The notes beneath the pieces were generated by a model. That model was not told the origin of the DNA and did no database searches. It saw nothing but the letters and a program-made list of their open reading frames with translations. A program made the position numbers and the translations under genes. From Halorussus halophilus (GTDB lineage: Archaea > Halobacteriota > Halobacteria > Halobacteriales > Haladaptataceae), in assembly GCF_008831545.1 (NCBI RefSeq), contig NZ_CP044523.1, positions 3,410,001 to 3,474,000 on the forward strand: DNA of 64,000 nt. The letters are read 5' to 3'. Shown here one piece after another: positions 24,173 through 32,863 of this stretch (position 1 is its first letter; the number at the start of each line of letters is the position of its first letter).

Positions 24173-25222
24173 ATGGTGGGGGACACCAACAGACGCGACG
24201 TACTGAAAGCGACTGGTGCGGCCGGACTCGCCGGACTACTCGGTTTCGCAGGTACAGGCATCGCACAAGACCAACGCCTCTCGTGGCACGCTGGCGGGAC
24301 CGGTGGGACGTACTTCCCGCTCTCGAACGAGTTCAAGACGATTATCGAAGGGAACTCCGATTTCACGATTCAGGTCCAGTCCACGGGCGCGAGCGTGGAG
24401 AACGTCGGCAGTCTCGCGCGCGGTGACGCCGATTTCGCACTCATCCAGAACGACGTAGCGTTCTTCGCGTACAACGGCACGGGCATCGAAGCGTTCCAAG
24501 ACAACGCCGTAGAGAGTCTTCGCGGTGTGGCGACGCTCTATCCGGAGACGATTCACGTCGTCACGCGGCCAGACACGGGCATCGAGACGCTCTCGGACTT
24601 AGAGGGTGCGACCATCAACACGGGCGACCTCGGGAGCGGGACGCAGGTCAACGCGCTCCAGATTCTCGAAACGGTCGGCATCGAGAACTTCGAAGAGCAG
24701 AACGCCAGCTTCTCGCAGGCGGCCGACCAGCTTCGTGACGGCGACATCGACGCCGCGTTCGTCGTCGGCGGGTGGCCGTTGGGCGCAATCGAGGAACTGG
24801 CGACCACTTCGAACATCAGTCTCGTGGAGGTCTCCGGCGAGAACCGCCAAGCTATCCTCGACGCCTCGTCGTGGTTCGCCGAGGACACGATTCCGGCGGG
24901 CACGTACAACGGCGTAGACGAGGACGTACAGACAGTCTCCGTGCAGGCGATGATAGCGACCCGCGAAGACCTCTCGGCCGATACCGTCGAGACGGTCACG
25001 AACGCTATCTTCAACAATCTCGACCAGATCACTATCAAGTCCGACTTCATCAGCGCGGACTCCGCACTCGACGGTATGTCCATCCCGCTCCACCCCGGAG
25101 CGCGGGCGGTCTTCGGCTCTGCGACGACTGCGCCGGGCAACGGAACGGCGACGACGGGGATGGGAACCGAGACCAGCATGGGCAACGAGACAGCGAGCGG
25201 CAACATGACAGGACCGAACTAA
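24173..25222 (+). CDS. TRAP transporter solute receptor, TAXI family
   Basis: This 349-residue extracytoplasmic solute-binding protein belongs to a TRAP-type secondary importer. The Tat signal NRRDVLKATGAAGLAGLLG spans residues 5-23. The mature start LSWHAGGTGGTYFPLS is the TAXI hallmark, followed by STGASVENV and ADFALIQNDVAFFA. Substrates of TAXI systems include glutamate and other dicarboxylic or amino acids, but they cannot be predicted here. The C-terminal 30 residues are a low-complexity G/T/N tail with repeated GNxT-like motifs, possibly glycosylated. It heads an operon with a DUF1850 protein and the fused permease. Confidence 0.93.
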   Translation: MVGDTNRRDVLKATGAAGLAGLLGFAGTGIAQDQRLSWHAGGTGGTYFPLSNEFKTIIEGNSDFTIQVQSTGASVENVGSLARGDADFALIQNDVAFFAYNGTGIEAFQDNAVESLRGVATLYPETIHVVTRPDTGIETLSDLEGATINTGDLGSGTQVNALQILETVGIENFEEQNASFSQAADQLRDGDIDAAFVVGGWPLGAIEELATTSNISLVEVSGENRQAILDASSWFAEDTIPAGTYNGVDEDVQTVSVQAMIATREDLSADTVETVTNAIFNNLDQITIKSDFISADSALDGMSIPLHPGARAVFGSATTAPGNGTATTGMGTETSMGNETASGNMTGPN

Positions 25223-25231
25223 AGTAGCACC

Positions 25232-25810
25232 GTGAAACGACTCTCCCTCCTGCTCGTCGCGTGCCTGCTGGTCGCGGCCGTCGCCGGAGTCGGTGCGGTC
25301 TCGAACGGCGACGAGCGCGTGCTCATCGTCGAAGACGCAGGGACGGGCGAACGGTTGCTGACCGCGCCCGTCTCGGAGGGAACCAGAGTCGCACTCAACT
25401 ACACGCACAGCGTCGAGAAGACGCCCGTTCTGGACGTGTACGCGGTCGAAGGGACGAAGTTGGAGATGGTCCGGATGGAGTTTCACTCCTACGGAGCGGG
25501 GCTTCCGTCGCGCGCAGATGTGAACGTCACTGACAACGGGACGTTCGTCTTCGACCCCGAGGGCGTCTACGACCACGTCTACGTCAAGCCCGGTCGGATT
25601 GCGAACCACCATCTCACGGTCGGCGAGCGCACCTACGACCTCGTCGCCCTCTCGGACGCCCGGTCGGTGAAAATCTACGTCACGTATCGGTCGGCACTGG
25701 CGAAAGCAGTATACGAACTGACCGGCGGCGACGGACTCTCGACGAACGGCGACCTCTCGGCGAACGGTGGATTGGCAGGGAGCGCGGACTATCGGCGAGG
25801 AGTGGACTGA
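25232..25810 (+). CDS. DUF1850 protein of TRAP-TAXI operon
   Basis: This 192-residue secreted protein has a signal peptide (MKRLSLLLVACLLVAAVAGV) and a DUF1850 domain with NYTHSVEKTPVLDVY near residue 56 and EFHSYGAGLPS near 85. DUF1850 proteins regularly occur between TAXI receptors and fused permeases and are presumed accessory subunits. The GTG start is 9 bp after the receptor gene. The C-terminus runs into a DNA direct-repeat region. Confidence 0.85.
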   Translation: MKRLSLLLVACLLVAAVAGVGAVSNGDERVLIVEDAGTGERLLTAPVSEGTRVALNYTHSVEKTPVLDVYAVEGTKLEMVRMEFHSYGAGLPSRADVNVTDNGTFVFDPEGVYDHVYVKPGRIANHHLTVGERTYDLVALSDARSVKIYVTYRSALAKAVYELTGGDGLSTNGDLSANGGLAGSADYRRGVD

Positions 25811-25859
25811 CGACGAGGGCGAACTGCGACGAACGCGGACTGACGACGAGAGCGAACTG
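25804..25859. repeat. 23-bp imperfect direct repeat around DUF1850 stop
   Basis: GGACTGACGACGAG(G/A)GCGAACTG occurs at 25804-25826 and 25837-25859 with one mismatch, at a 33-bp period. The first copy contains the TGA stop of the DUF1850 gene. The repeat fills the gap before the permease gene and may reflect slippage duplication. Confidence 0.65.
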
Positions 25860-25861
25860 AC

Positions 25862-28567
25862 ATGACGACGAACGAATCGAACGACGCGACCATCCCCGAA
25901 GAGGAACAGCAAGAACTCATCGAAGAACTGGAACACAAGCGGTCGCTCCGCGGGTGGGCGGCGATACTCGTCTCCGCAATCGCTATCTCGTTCTCCGCGT
26001 TCCAGATGTGGCTGGCCGCCCGCGGGTTCGTCTTCGACGTGACGCTCCCAGTCGTCGGCACCGTCCAAATCGCTGCCCTTCAGTTGCTCCAAATCAACGC
26101 CATCCACGTCGGGTTCGCGCTCGTGTTGACTTTCTTGCTGTTCCCACCGACGACAGGTGACGGGTTCCTGACCCGGCGTCTCGCCCGATTCGTCCCCGGC
26201 GTCGAACGACGGTTCGGCCCGGACAGCGGCGTGACTCGCGGGGCGGAGTACCTTCGAGGGGCCACTCGCTGGCTCTTTCTCGACCCCGAGCGACGACGAA
26301 TCACGCCGTTCGACGCCGTCCTCGTGCTGTTCGCGTTTCTCTCGACCTCCTACATGATAACCGACTTCGAGGAGATTCGGCGGATGCGCGCGCTCGGCCT
26401 GAGTTTCGGTCGGACTATCGACGAGGTGTACCCGTTTCTGGACCTCGTGACCGATTTATTCACTGCGGCCGGGATACCCCTGAACGACATGTCCTACGCC
26501 TTCCTGCTCGGTGCCATCGGCGTCTTGCTCGTCCTCGAAGCCACTCGGCGCGCACTCGGCGTCTACCTGATGGTCATCGTCGCGTCGTTCATCGTCTACG
26601 CGCGGTGGGGCTACCTTATCCCGCTCGACGCGCCCTACATCGGCGTCCTCTCCATTCCACGCCTCGGCTGGTCGTCCATCGTCCAGAACCTGTGGTACAA
26701 CACCGAGAACGGCGTCTTCGGCATCCCCGTCACGGTGAGCGTGCGGTTCATCTACATCTTCATCCTCTTCGGGGCGTTCCTCGAAATGAGCGGCGCGGGC
26801 AAGTGGTTCATCGACCTCGCGTACTCCGCGACCGGCCGGAGAAAAGGCGGCCCGGCGAAAGCCAGCATCATCGCCAGCGGGTTCATGGGTACCATCAGCG
26901 GCTCCTCGATAGCGAACACCGTCACGACCGGCGCGTTCACGATTCCGCTGATGAAGCGGTCGGGCTACAGTCCGGAGTTCTCCGGCGCTGTCGAAGCCTC
27001 GGCTTCCTCCGGCGGCCAGATTTTGCCACCAGTCATGGGTGCGGCCGCGTTCCTCATCGTGGAGTACACGCTGACGCCGTTCCGCGACGTCATCATGGCC
27101 GCCGCGATTCCCGCGTTCGTGTTCTTCTTCGGGGTCTGGGTGATGGTCCACCTCGAAGCCTCCAAGCGAAACATCGGGGGCCTGACCGACGCCGACCTCG
27201 TCGCGTGGCGCGCCCACATCACCCGCGGGTGGTTCTACCTCGTGCCCATCTTCCTGTTGCTGTACTACCTCATCGTCGAACGCCTCTCCGTCGCGCGGTC
27301 TGCGTGGTTTACGCTGGTCGCAATTGGCGCACTCGTCGCGCTCGTCGCGGCGTACGACGAAGAGACGCGAGTTCCCTTGCTAGGAACTATCACGGCACTG
27401 TTTCTACTGGAGTTTGGCGCGTTCCTGACGACCGGCGTCGGACTGGTCGATGCGATTACTGGAGGGGCGGCGGCAGGCGGCGGCCGCTCAGTGGTCGATG
27501 CCGCGCTCGCCGCGGGCGGCAAACTCGGCTGGTACACGCTCGCTATCAGCCTCGCTACGATGCTCCTCCGACCGTACATGGAGGCTCCGCTGCTCGACTA
27601 CGACGGGCAGGTTGACGACGCCGTGGAAAAAGCCGCGAACACACTCTCCCGGCCACGACTCGCAGACAACCAGCCGTTCAACTACGGCGGGTTCGTCCTG
27701 AAGTCGATGGACTCCGGCGCGCGAACCGCGACCACCGTCGTCGTCGCGGTGGCCGCCGCAGGTATCATTCCCGGCGTCATCAGCGTCAGCGGTCTCGGAC
27801 CGAACCTGACCGCGCTCATCCGAACCATCGCTGGCGGTTCTATCGTCGTCCTGCTCGTGCTGACCGCCGTCTCCTCTATCGTTCTCGGGATGGGGATGCC
27901 AACCACCGTGACGTACATCATCCTCGTCTCGATGCTCGGCCCGGCTATCAGCGAGTTCGGTATCCCGATTCTGGCCGCACACCTGTTCATCCTCTACTTC
28001 GGCGTCATCGCCGACATCACGCCACCGGTGGCAGTCGCGGCGTACGCGGCCTCCGGCATCGCCCAATCTGACCAGTTCGATACAGGCGTGACTGCCTTTT
28101 CCTTGTCACTCAACAAGGCCATCGTCCCCTTCGCGTTCGTGTTGACGCCCGGCATCCTCCTCTTGCGAGGCGTCGGCACCGGACAGGAAGTCCACGTCGT
28201 CGGCGTCTCCGACATCCTCGACTTCGGGTGGTTCGTCCCGCAGGTCGTGATTCCAGTTATCGGCGTGTTGGTCGGCGTCCTCGCACTCGGTGCGACGGTC
28301 ATCGGCTACCTATATACCGACGTGAGTCGGGCGGACCGCGCGTGGTTCGCGTTGGCGGCACTGCTGTTGATGGCTCCGTTACTGCTGTTCAACACCGCGA
28401 ACTCGGTTTTGAGCCTACTGGGCGTCGTCCAGAACGTCGAAGCCGGTCTGTTCGACCTGCTGCTGCGAGCGGTCGGCGGCCTGCTGTTCGGTGCGCTCGT
28501 GGTGAAGAATCGCCGTCGGGCGGACACCGAACAGGCCGCAGAACGTGGCGCGACCGAGGCCGCTTGA
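25862..28567 (+). CDS. TRAP transporter fused permease (4TM/12TM)
   Basis: The 901-residue polytopic protein fuses the small (DctQ-like) and large (DctM-like) TRAP membrane subunits, as usual for TAXI systems. An N-terminal cytosolic helix precedes about 18-20 hydrophobic segments. Core signatures are SGAGKWFIDLAYSATGRRKGG near residue 310, GTISGSSIANTVTTG near 345, and PVMGAAAFLIVEY near 390. The second half contains GMGMPTTVTYIILV near 680. It works with the receptor and DUF1850 protein as a sodium- or proton-driven importer. A divergent copy-free stretch separates it from the convergent ABC ATPase gene. Confidence 0.94.
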   Translation: MTTNESNDATIPEEEQQELIEELEHKRSLRGWAAILVSAIAISFSAFQMWLAARGFVFDVTLPVVGTVQIAALQLLQINAIHVGFALVLTFLLFPPTTGDGFLTRRLARFVPGVERRFGPDSGVTRGAEYLRGATRWLFLDPERRRITPFDAVLVLFAFLSTSYMITDFEEIRRMRALGLSFGRTIDEVYPFLDLVTDLFTAAGIPLNDMSYAFLLGAIGVLLVLEATRRALGVYLMVIVASFIVYARWGYLIPLDAPYIGVLSIPRLGWSSIVQNLWYNTENGVFGIPVTVSVRFIYIFILFGAFLEMSGAGKWFIDLAYSATGRRKGGPAKASIIASGFMGTISGSSIANTVTTGAFTIPLMKRSGYSPEFSGAVEASASSGGQILPPVMGAAAFLIVEYTLTPFRDVIMAAAIPAFVFFFGVWVMVHLEASKRNIGGLTDADLVAWRAHITRGWFYLVPIFLLLYYLIVERLSVARSAWFTLVAIGALVALVAAYDEETRVPLLGTITALFLLEFGAFLTTGVGLVDAITGGAAAGGGRSVVDAALAAGGKLGWYTLAISLATMLLRPYMEAPLLDYDGQVDDAVEKAANTLSRPRLADNQPFNYGGFVLKSMDSGARTATTVVVAVAAAGIIPGVISVSGLGPNLTALIRTIAGGSIVVLLVLTAVSSIVLGMGMPTTVTYIILVSMLGPAISEFGIPILAAHLFILYFGVIADITPPVAVAAYAASGIAQSDQFDTGVTAFSLSLNKAIVPFAFVLTPGILLLRGVGTGQEVHVVGVSDILDFGWFVPQVVIPVIGVLVGVLALGATVIGYLYTDVSRADRAWFALAALLLMAPLLLFNTANSVLSLLGVVQNVEAGLFDLLLRAVGGLLFGALVVKNRRRADTEQAAERGATEAA

Positions 28568-28592
28568 GCGAGAGTGGAGTCTGATTGCCGAT

Positions 28593-29660
28593 TCAGTCGA
28601 AAACGACGGGCGCGCCGTCGTTCACGCCGAACGCCGCGCGCTCGCCTTGCGAGACCGGCGTGTCTCGGCCCTGCATGACGACGCGAATGTCCGAGAACGC
28701 GTCCGAATCGGGGTCTACGACGTAGTGCGTCTGGTCGCCTTGGAAGTATCGTTCGATGACCTGTCCCTCGAAATCACCACCGCCAGTAGCGAACGAGAAG
28801 TCCTCCGGTCGAATCGAGACGGTCACGTCGCCGTCGGCGACGTACTTCGTCGTCTCGAACTCGAAGCCGTCGCCGTTTCCGACTTCGACTGCGGCCCCGC
28901 CGCTCGTCTCTGTGGCAGTGCCGTCGAAGAGGTTGGTGTCGCCGATGAAGTCAGCGACGAACGCGCTCGCGGGTTCGCGGTAAATCTCCTCGGGCGTGCC
29001 GACCTGCTCGATGCGGCCGTCGTTCATCACCGCGAGTCGGTCCGAGAGGGTCATAGCAACCTCTTGGTCGTGGGTGACGTAGAAGAACGCGCCTTGGGTC
29101 TTCTCGTGAATCTTGCGTAGTTCGACCTGCATCTGCTTGCGGAGTTTCCGGTCGAGACTCGACAGCGGCTCGTCGAACAGGAGGACGCTCGGTTCGTTGA
29201 CCAGTGCCCGCGCCAACGCGACGCGCTGTTGCTGGCCGCCCGATAGGTCTTCGGGGTTGCGGTCGGCGTACCCGTCGAGGTCTACGAGTTCGAGGTACTC
29301 CTCGGCTTTCTCTTGGCGGTCGCTCTCCCCGTATCCTGCCTTTTTCAGCCCGTAACCGACGTTCTTCCCGACGGTCATGTGCGGGAACAGCGCGTGATGC
29401 TGGAAGACGAGATTCGTGTCGCGGACGTCCGGAGGCACGCCAGCCATGTCTTGGTCGTCGATGTAGACCGACCCTTTCGTCGGTGTCTCGAAACCGCTTA
29501 TCATCCGCAAGGTCGTCGTCTTCCCACAGCCAGACGGCCCGACCAGCGAGAAGAACTCGCCCCGCTCGACGGCGAGGTTGACCTCTTTGACTGCCGTTAC
29601 GTCACCGAACTCTTTTCGAACTCCATCGAGTTCGACGAGACCCTCGTCGTTTGGTGTCAT
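28593..29660 (-). CDS. ABC transporter ATPase, PotA/spermidine-putrescine type
   Basis: The 355-residue ATPase has Walker A GPSGCGKT near residues 40-47, Q-loop VFQHHALFPHMTV, signature LSGGQQQRV and Walker B VLLFDEPLSSLD, and a C-terminal TOBE-type domain (about 240-355). This layout is typical of PotA and related CUT1/iron ATPases. It is transcribed divergently from the receptor and permeases at 29.8-32.8 kb, with which it forms one importer. A TATA-like element (cataaac on the plus strand, 29684-29690) lies 27 bp before its ATG. Confidence 0.92.
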   Translation of the reverse strand: MTPNDEGLVELDGVRKEFGDVTAVKEVNLAVERGEFFSLVGPSGCGKTTTLRMISGFETPTKGSVYIDDQDMAGVPPDVRDTNLVFQHHALFPHMTVGKNVGYGLKKAGYGESDRQEKAEEYLELVDLDGYADRNPEDLSGGQQQRVALARALVNEPSVLLFDEPLSSLDRKLRKQMQVELRKIHEKTQGAFFYVTHDQEVAMTLSDRLAVMNDGRIEQVGTPEEIYREPASAFVADFIGDTNLFDGTATETSGGAAVEVGNGDGFEFETTKYVADGDVTVSIRPEDFSFATGGGDFEGQVIERYFQGDQTHYVVDPDSDAFSDIRVVMQGRDTPVSQGERAAFGVNDGAPVVFD

Positions 29661-29837
29661 GCCATACCATGCTCAGTACTACCCATAAACAGTTTCGGAT
29701 TCTCCAACGATAGTAACATTATTTGAACAGATACTGGTGAAAATTCTTGAAATTTCGTATAAGTTATGTTAGGGGCAATTAAAATACTGCATTGTAAAGT
29801 AAGAGTTAAGAAGTTCCTCTGTATGTTTTGCCATACC
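29661..29837. promoter_or_regulatory. Divergent promoter region of the Pot-like transporter with repeated GCCATACCATG
   Basis: The AT-rich gap between potA-like and potD-like genes carries the 11-mer GCCATACCATG at 29661-29671 and again at 29830-29840, directly abutting both start codons. A TATA box for the ATPase gene lies at 29684-29690, and a weaker one (GAGTTAAG, about 29805-29812) serves the receptor gene. The twin 11-mers could be binding sites of a shared regulator. Confidence 0.45.
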
Positions 29838-30980
29838 ATGTCACAGATGACAGGCGAGAGTGAAACTACCCCGGAGACGAATCGTTCGCGGGACACTGGG
29901 CGTCGGACGTTTCTCAAGGCGGCCGGCGCGACGGGTGCTGTCGGTCTGAGTGCAGGTTGTCTCGGCGGTGGCGGCGGCAGTGGCGGCACGCCGACCATCA
30001 ACATCCTGACGTGGGAGGAGTACGCGGACCTGAAAAAACAGATAGAGAGTCGTCTCGACGTGAAGGTCAAATTCACGAAGTCCACCTCCTCCTCGAAGAT
30101 GTTCTCCTCGTGGAACTCGGGGCAGAACGAGCAGTACGATATCGCGGTCCCGAACAACAACTACGTCCCGAAGATGATGGACGCGGGACTGGTGGACCCG
30201 ATGCCCAAGGACGTGGTGTCAAACTACAGCGACATCTACAAGACGTTCAAAGGATTCGCCGACAACCAGTTTACGAAAGACGGAAAGCAGTACGGCGTCC
30301 CGATTCGCTTCGGTTGGTACGGCTACTCCTACAACTCGAACAAGGTCGAGGACCACGACCCGACGTACGAGATGCTGTTCAAGGACAAGTACAAGGGCAA
30401 AATCGTCATGTACGACAACCACTTCAAGGCGATGAGTGCGGCCGCCCTCCACCTCGGCATGGGTGACGCCTTCAAGGGGAAGAAGGTCAGTCTCTCCCAA
30501 CAGCAAATCGACAAGGTCAAACAAGCCCTCATAGACCAGAAACCGCTCCTACAGGGGTACATCGCCGCCGACCCGACCTACATCAAGTCGCTCAAGCAGG
30601 GCAACTTCGTCATCGGCCAATCCGGCCGCAACGAAATCGTGGAGATGTGGGCCAACGGCACCGACTGGCCAGAGATGGCCGCACCGAAAGAAGGCGCGCT
30701 CGCGTGGTTCGAGTCGGCCGTCGTCTCGAAAGCCTCGCAGAACAAGGAGATGGCGTGGAAGGTCATCAACGAGTTCATCGCGCCGAAACTCGGCGCGAAA
30801 CTCGGTAAGGTCGGCTACTCGCCGAGTTGCAACCCCAATATCAAAAAACACCTCAACGAGGAACAGAACAAGATGTTCGGTTCCATCGACCCCTCGCGCT
30901 TGGACGGCATGATTCCGTTCAAGGCCGTCGAGAACGAGGACGCGTGGATTACTGCGTGGGAGGAGGTCAAGACCGCCTAA
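29838..30980 (+). CDS. ABC transporter substrate-binding protein, PotD-like Tat lipoprotein
   Basis: The 380-residue receptor has a Tat signal (GRRTFLKAAGATGAVGL) and a lipobox ending at SAGC, so it should be a lipid-anchored surface protein. The mature part begins after a glycine-rich linker with INILTWEEYADL, typical of polyamine-binding proteins (PotD/PotF class). The GKIVMYDNHFKAM and GNFVIGQSGR segments fit the fold. The ATG at 29838 is used since the 24 upstream codons are not signal-like. Substrate is likely a polyamine or similar cation, by family. Its codons are somewhat AT-richer than neighbours. Confidence 0.9.
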   Translation: MSQMTGESETTPETNRSRDTGRRTFLKAAGATGAVGLSAGCLGGGGGSGGTPTINILTWEEYADLKKQIESRLDVKVKFTKSTSSSKMFSSWNSGQNEQYDIAVPNNNYVPKMMDAGLVDPMPKDVVSNYSDIYKTFKGFADNQFTKDGKQYGVPIRFGWYGYSYNSNKVEDHDPTYEMLFKDKYKGKIVMYDNHFKAMSAAALHLGMGDAFKGKKVSLSQQQIDKVKQALIDQKPLLQGYIAADPTYIKSLKQGNFVIGQSGRNEIVEMWANGTDWPEMAAPKEGALAWFESAVVSKASQNKEMAWKVINEFIAPKLGAKLGKVGYSPSCNPNIKKHLNEEQNKMFGSIDPSRLDGMIPFKAVENEDAWITAWEEVKTA

Positions 30981-30987
30981 CCGTGTC

Positions 30988-31920
30988 ATGTCCGTAGAAA
31001 CCTCTCAATCGTCGGACTCGATGCGTGAGCGGCTGGTGTCGCAGTTCACCTCGCACCGGAATCAACTCGGACTCACCGTCGGTCCGGGGTTGCTCTGGCT
31101 AGTCATGCTGCTGCTCGCGCCACTGACGTTCATGGTGACGGTCAGCTTCATGAATGTCAACGACGCCTACCAAATCGTCTGGCAACCGTCGTTGGACAAC
31201 TATTCGCAGTTGTTCGCTGGCGAGGGGTCGTTCTGGCAGACGCCGTTCTTCCAGTCGCTCCTGCTGTCGTACTTCATCGCGGGCGTGACGACGGTCCTCT
31301 GTCTCGTCTTGGCGTTTCCGCTGGCGTATCTGCTGGCGCGCAAGGGCGGACGGACGTTCAAGGTCATCATCTTCCTCGTGTTGCTCCCGTTCTTCACGAT
31401 GTACCTCGTGCGGGCGTACTCGTGGTACCTGATGTTCGGCCCGAGCGGCGTCATCAACAAGTTGCTGATGCAAATCGGTCTCATCAACAGTCCGCTCGGA
31501 CTGTTCAACTACGGCATTCCGGCCATCGTGGTCGGACTCACACACGCGTACTTCCCGTACATGCTCCTCTCGCTGTACGCCAGTCTCGACGGACTCGACT
31601 TCTCGCTCATCGAAGCCTCCCGCGACCTGGGTGCGAGTCGGTTCGACGCGCTGAAAGACATCATCCTCCCGCTCGTCCTGCCGGGCATGATTAGCGGGAG
31701 TCTGTTCGTGTTCGTCCCGAGTCTCGGGGCGTTCATCACGCCGCGGTTCCTCGGGCAGGGGAAGGTACTGATGATAGGCCAACTCATCGAGAGTCGCATC
31801 AACTCGCTGTACGCCGTCGGCTACGGGAGTGCCGCGTCGATGTTCATCGTGTTGTCGATAGTCCTCGCGTTCGCACTCGCGTTCCGCTACGTCAGCGTGG
31901 ACGAACTGGGAGGTGTCTGA
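30988..31920 (+). CDS. ABC transporter permease, PotB type
   Basis: This 310-residue membrane subunit has six helices and the cytoplasmic EAA loop EASRDLGASRFDALKDIILP near residue 210, which docks on the ATPase. It begins 7 bp after the receptor gene. The N-terminal 30 residues are cytosolic. It pairs with the next gene as a heterodimeric pore. Confidence 0.93.
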   Translation: MSVETSQSSDSMRERLVSQFTSHRNQLGLTVGPGLLWLVMLLLAPLTFMVTVSFMNVNDAYQIVWQPSLDNYSQLFAGEGSFWQTPFFQSLLLSYFIAGVTTVLCLVLAFPLAYLLARKGGRTFKVIIFLVLLPFFTMYLVRAYSWYLMFGPSGVINKLLMQIGLINSPLGLFNYGIPAIVVGLTHAYFPYMLLSLYASLDGLDFSLIEASRDLGASRFDALKDIILPLVLPGMISGSLFVFVPSLGAFITPRFLGQGKVLMIGQLIESRINSLYAVGYGSAASMFIVLSIVLAFALAFRYVSVDELGGV

Positions 31921-31921
31921 G

Positions 31922-32836
31922 ATGGCGACCGAGACCGACACCGACCCAAGCACGGATACCGACCGCGGCCGCAACACCGACCACAGTACCTCGACCAACG
32001 TGAACACCGGATTCCTCGACCACGAGATGAAAGAGCGACTGCTCAGTCGCGGCCTGTACGTCGTCGCTGGCGCGCTCCTCGTCTTCCTCTGGATTCCACT
32101 GCTCGTGATGATGTTCCTCTCGTTCGCACAGAACGCGAGTACGCTCCTGCCATTCCAAGGATTCACGTTCGCCCACTACGCCGCGACGTTCGCGGACGGC
32201 ACGCTGATGACCGCGTTGTGGCACAGCGTCCAGATTGCGACGCTTTCGGCGCTCGTGGCGACTGTCCTCGGCGTCCTCGCCAGCTTCGCGCTGGCGCGGT
32301 ACGACTTCCCGCTCAAAGAGTTCTACCGCACGTTCGGCATCCTGCCGATGGTGATTCCGGGCGTCGTGCTGGGCATCGCACTGCTCATCTACTTCCGGAC
32401 ACTGCTCGGCATCACACCGGGATTCCTGACCGTCGTGTTGACCCACAGCGTCTACGGCTTCCCGTTCGTGTTGCTGATGGTCTCGTCCAGACTCTACACG
32501 TTCGACGAGTCGTTAGAAGAGGCCGCACGTGACCTTGGAGCGGACCCCATCGAGACGTTCCGGGACGTGACTCTTCCCATCGTCGCACCCGCCATCGGTG
32601 CAGGATTCCTCTTCGCGTGGATTCGCTCCTTCGAGGACTTCATCCGCGTCTACTTCGTCAAGGGAACGATGGACGTGCTGACCACGTCGATGTTCTCGAT
32701 GATCAAGTACGGGACCGCGCCGAAGATGAACGCTATCTCGTCGTTCATCGTCTTCGTCATTGCCGCAGTGCTGGCGGTTGCGATGAACGTCGGCAACGTC
32801 ACTGGTTACGTCGCGGGCACGCAGGGCGACGAGTAG
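31922..32836 (+). CDS. ABC transporter permease, PotC type
   Basis: This 304-residue second permease has an acidic, threonine-rich cytosolic N-terminus (about 40 residues), six helices and the EAA loop EAARDLGADPIETFRDVTLP near residue 200. The ATG at 31922 follows the potB-like stop by 1 bp; an in-frame GTG at 31913 overlaps that gene and is less likely. It completes the Pot-like importer with the divergent ATPase. Confidence 0.93.
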   Translation: MATETDTDPSTDTDRGRNTDHSTSTNVNTGFLDHEMKERLLSRGLYVVAGALLVFLWIPLLVMMFLSFAQNASTLLPFQGFTFAHYAATFADGTLMTALWHSVQIATLSALVATVLGVLASFALARYDFPLKEFYRTFGILPMVIPGVVLGIALLIYFRTLLGITPGFLTVVLTHSVYGFPFVLLMVSSRLYTFDESLEEAARDLGADPIETFRDVTLPIVAPAIGAGFLFAWIRSFEDFIRVYFVKGTMDVLTTSMFSMIKYGTAPKMNAISSFIVFVIAAVLAVAMNVGNVTGYVAGTQGDE

Positions 32837-32854
32837 TCTCGTTCACTCGCTGTT

Positions 32855-32860
32855 CTTTTT
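32855..32860. terminator. T6 tract between convergent genes
   Basis: TTTTTT occurs 19 bp after the potC-like stop, in the 27-bp gap to the convergent prepilin peptidase gene. It is suitable as an intrinsic archaeal terminator for the transporter operon. Confidence 0.5.
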
Positions 32861-32863
32861 TGC

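Noticed and set aside
24599-26107. 500-codon minus-strand ORF across the TAXI operon
   Set aside because: Antisense shadow of three recognised genes; composition is R/D/V-rich without motifs.
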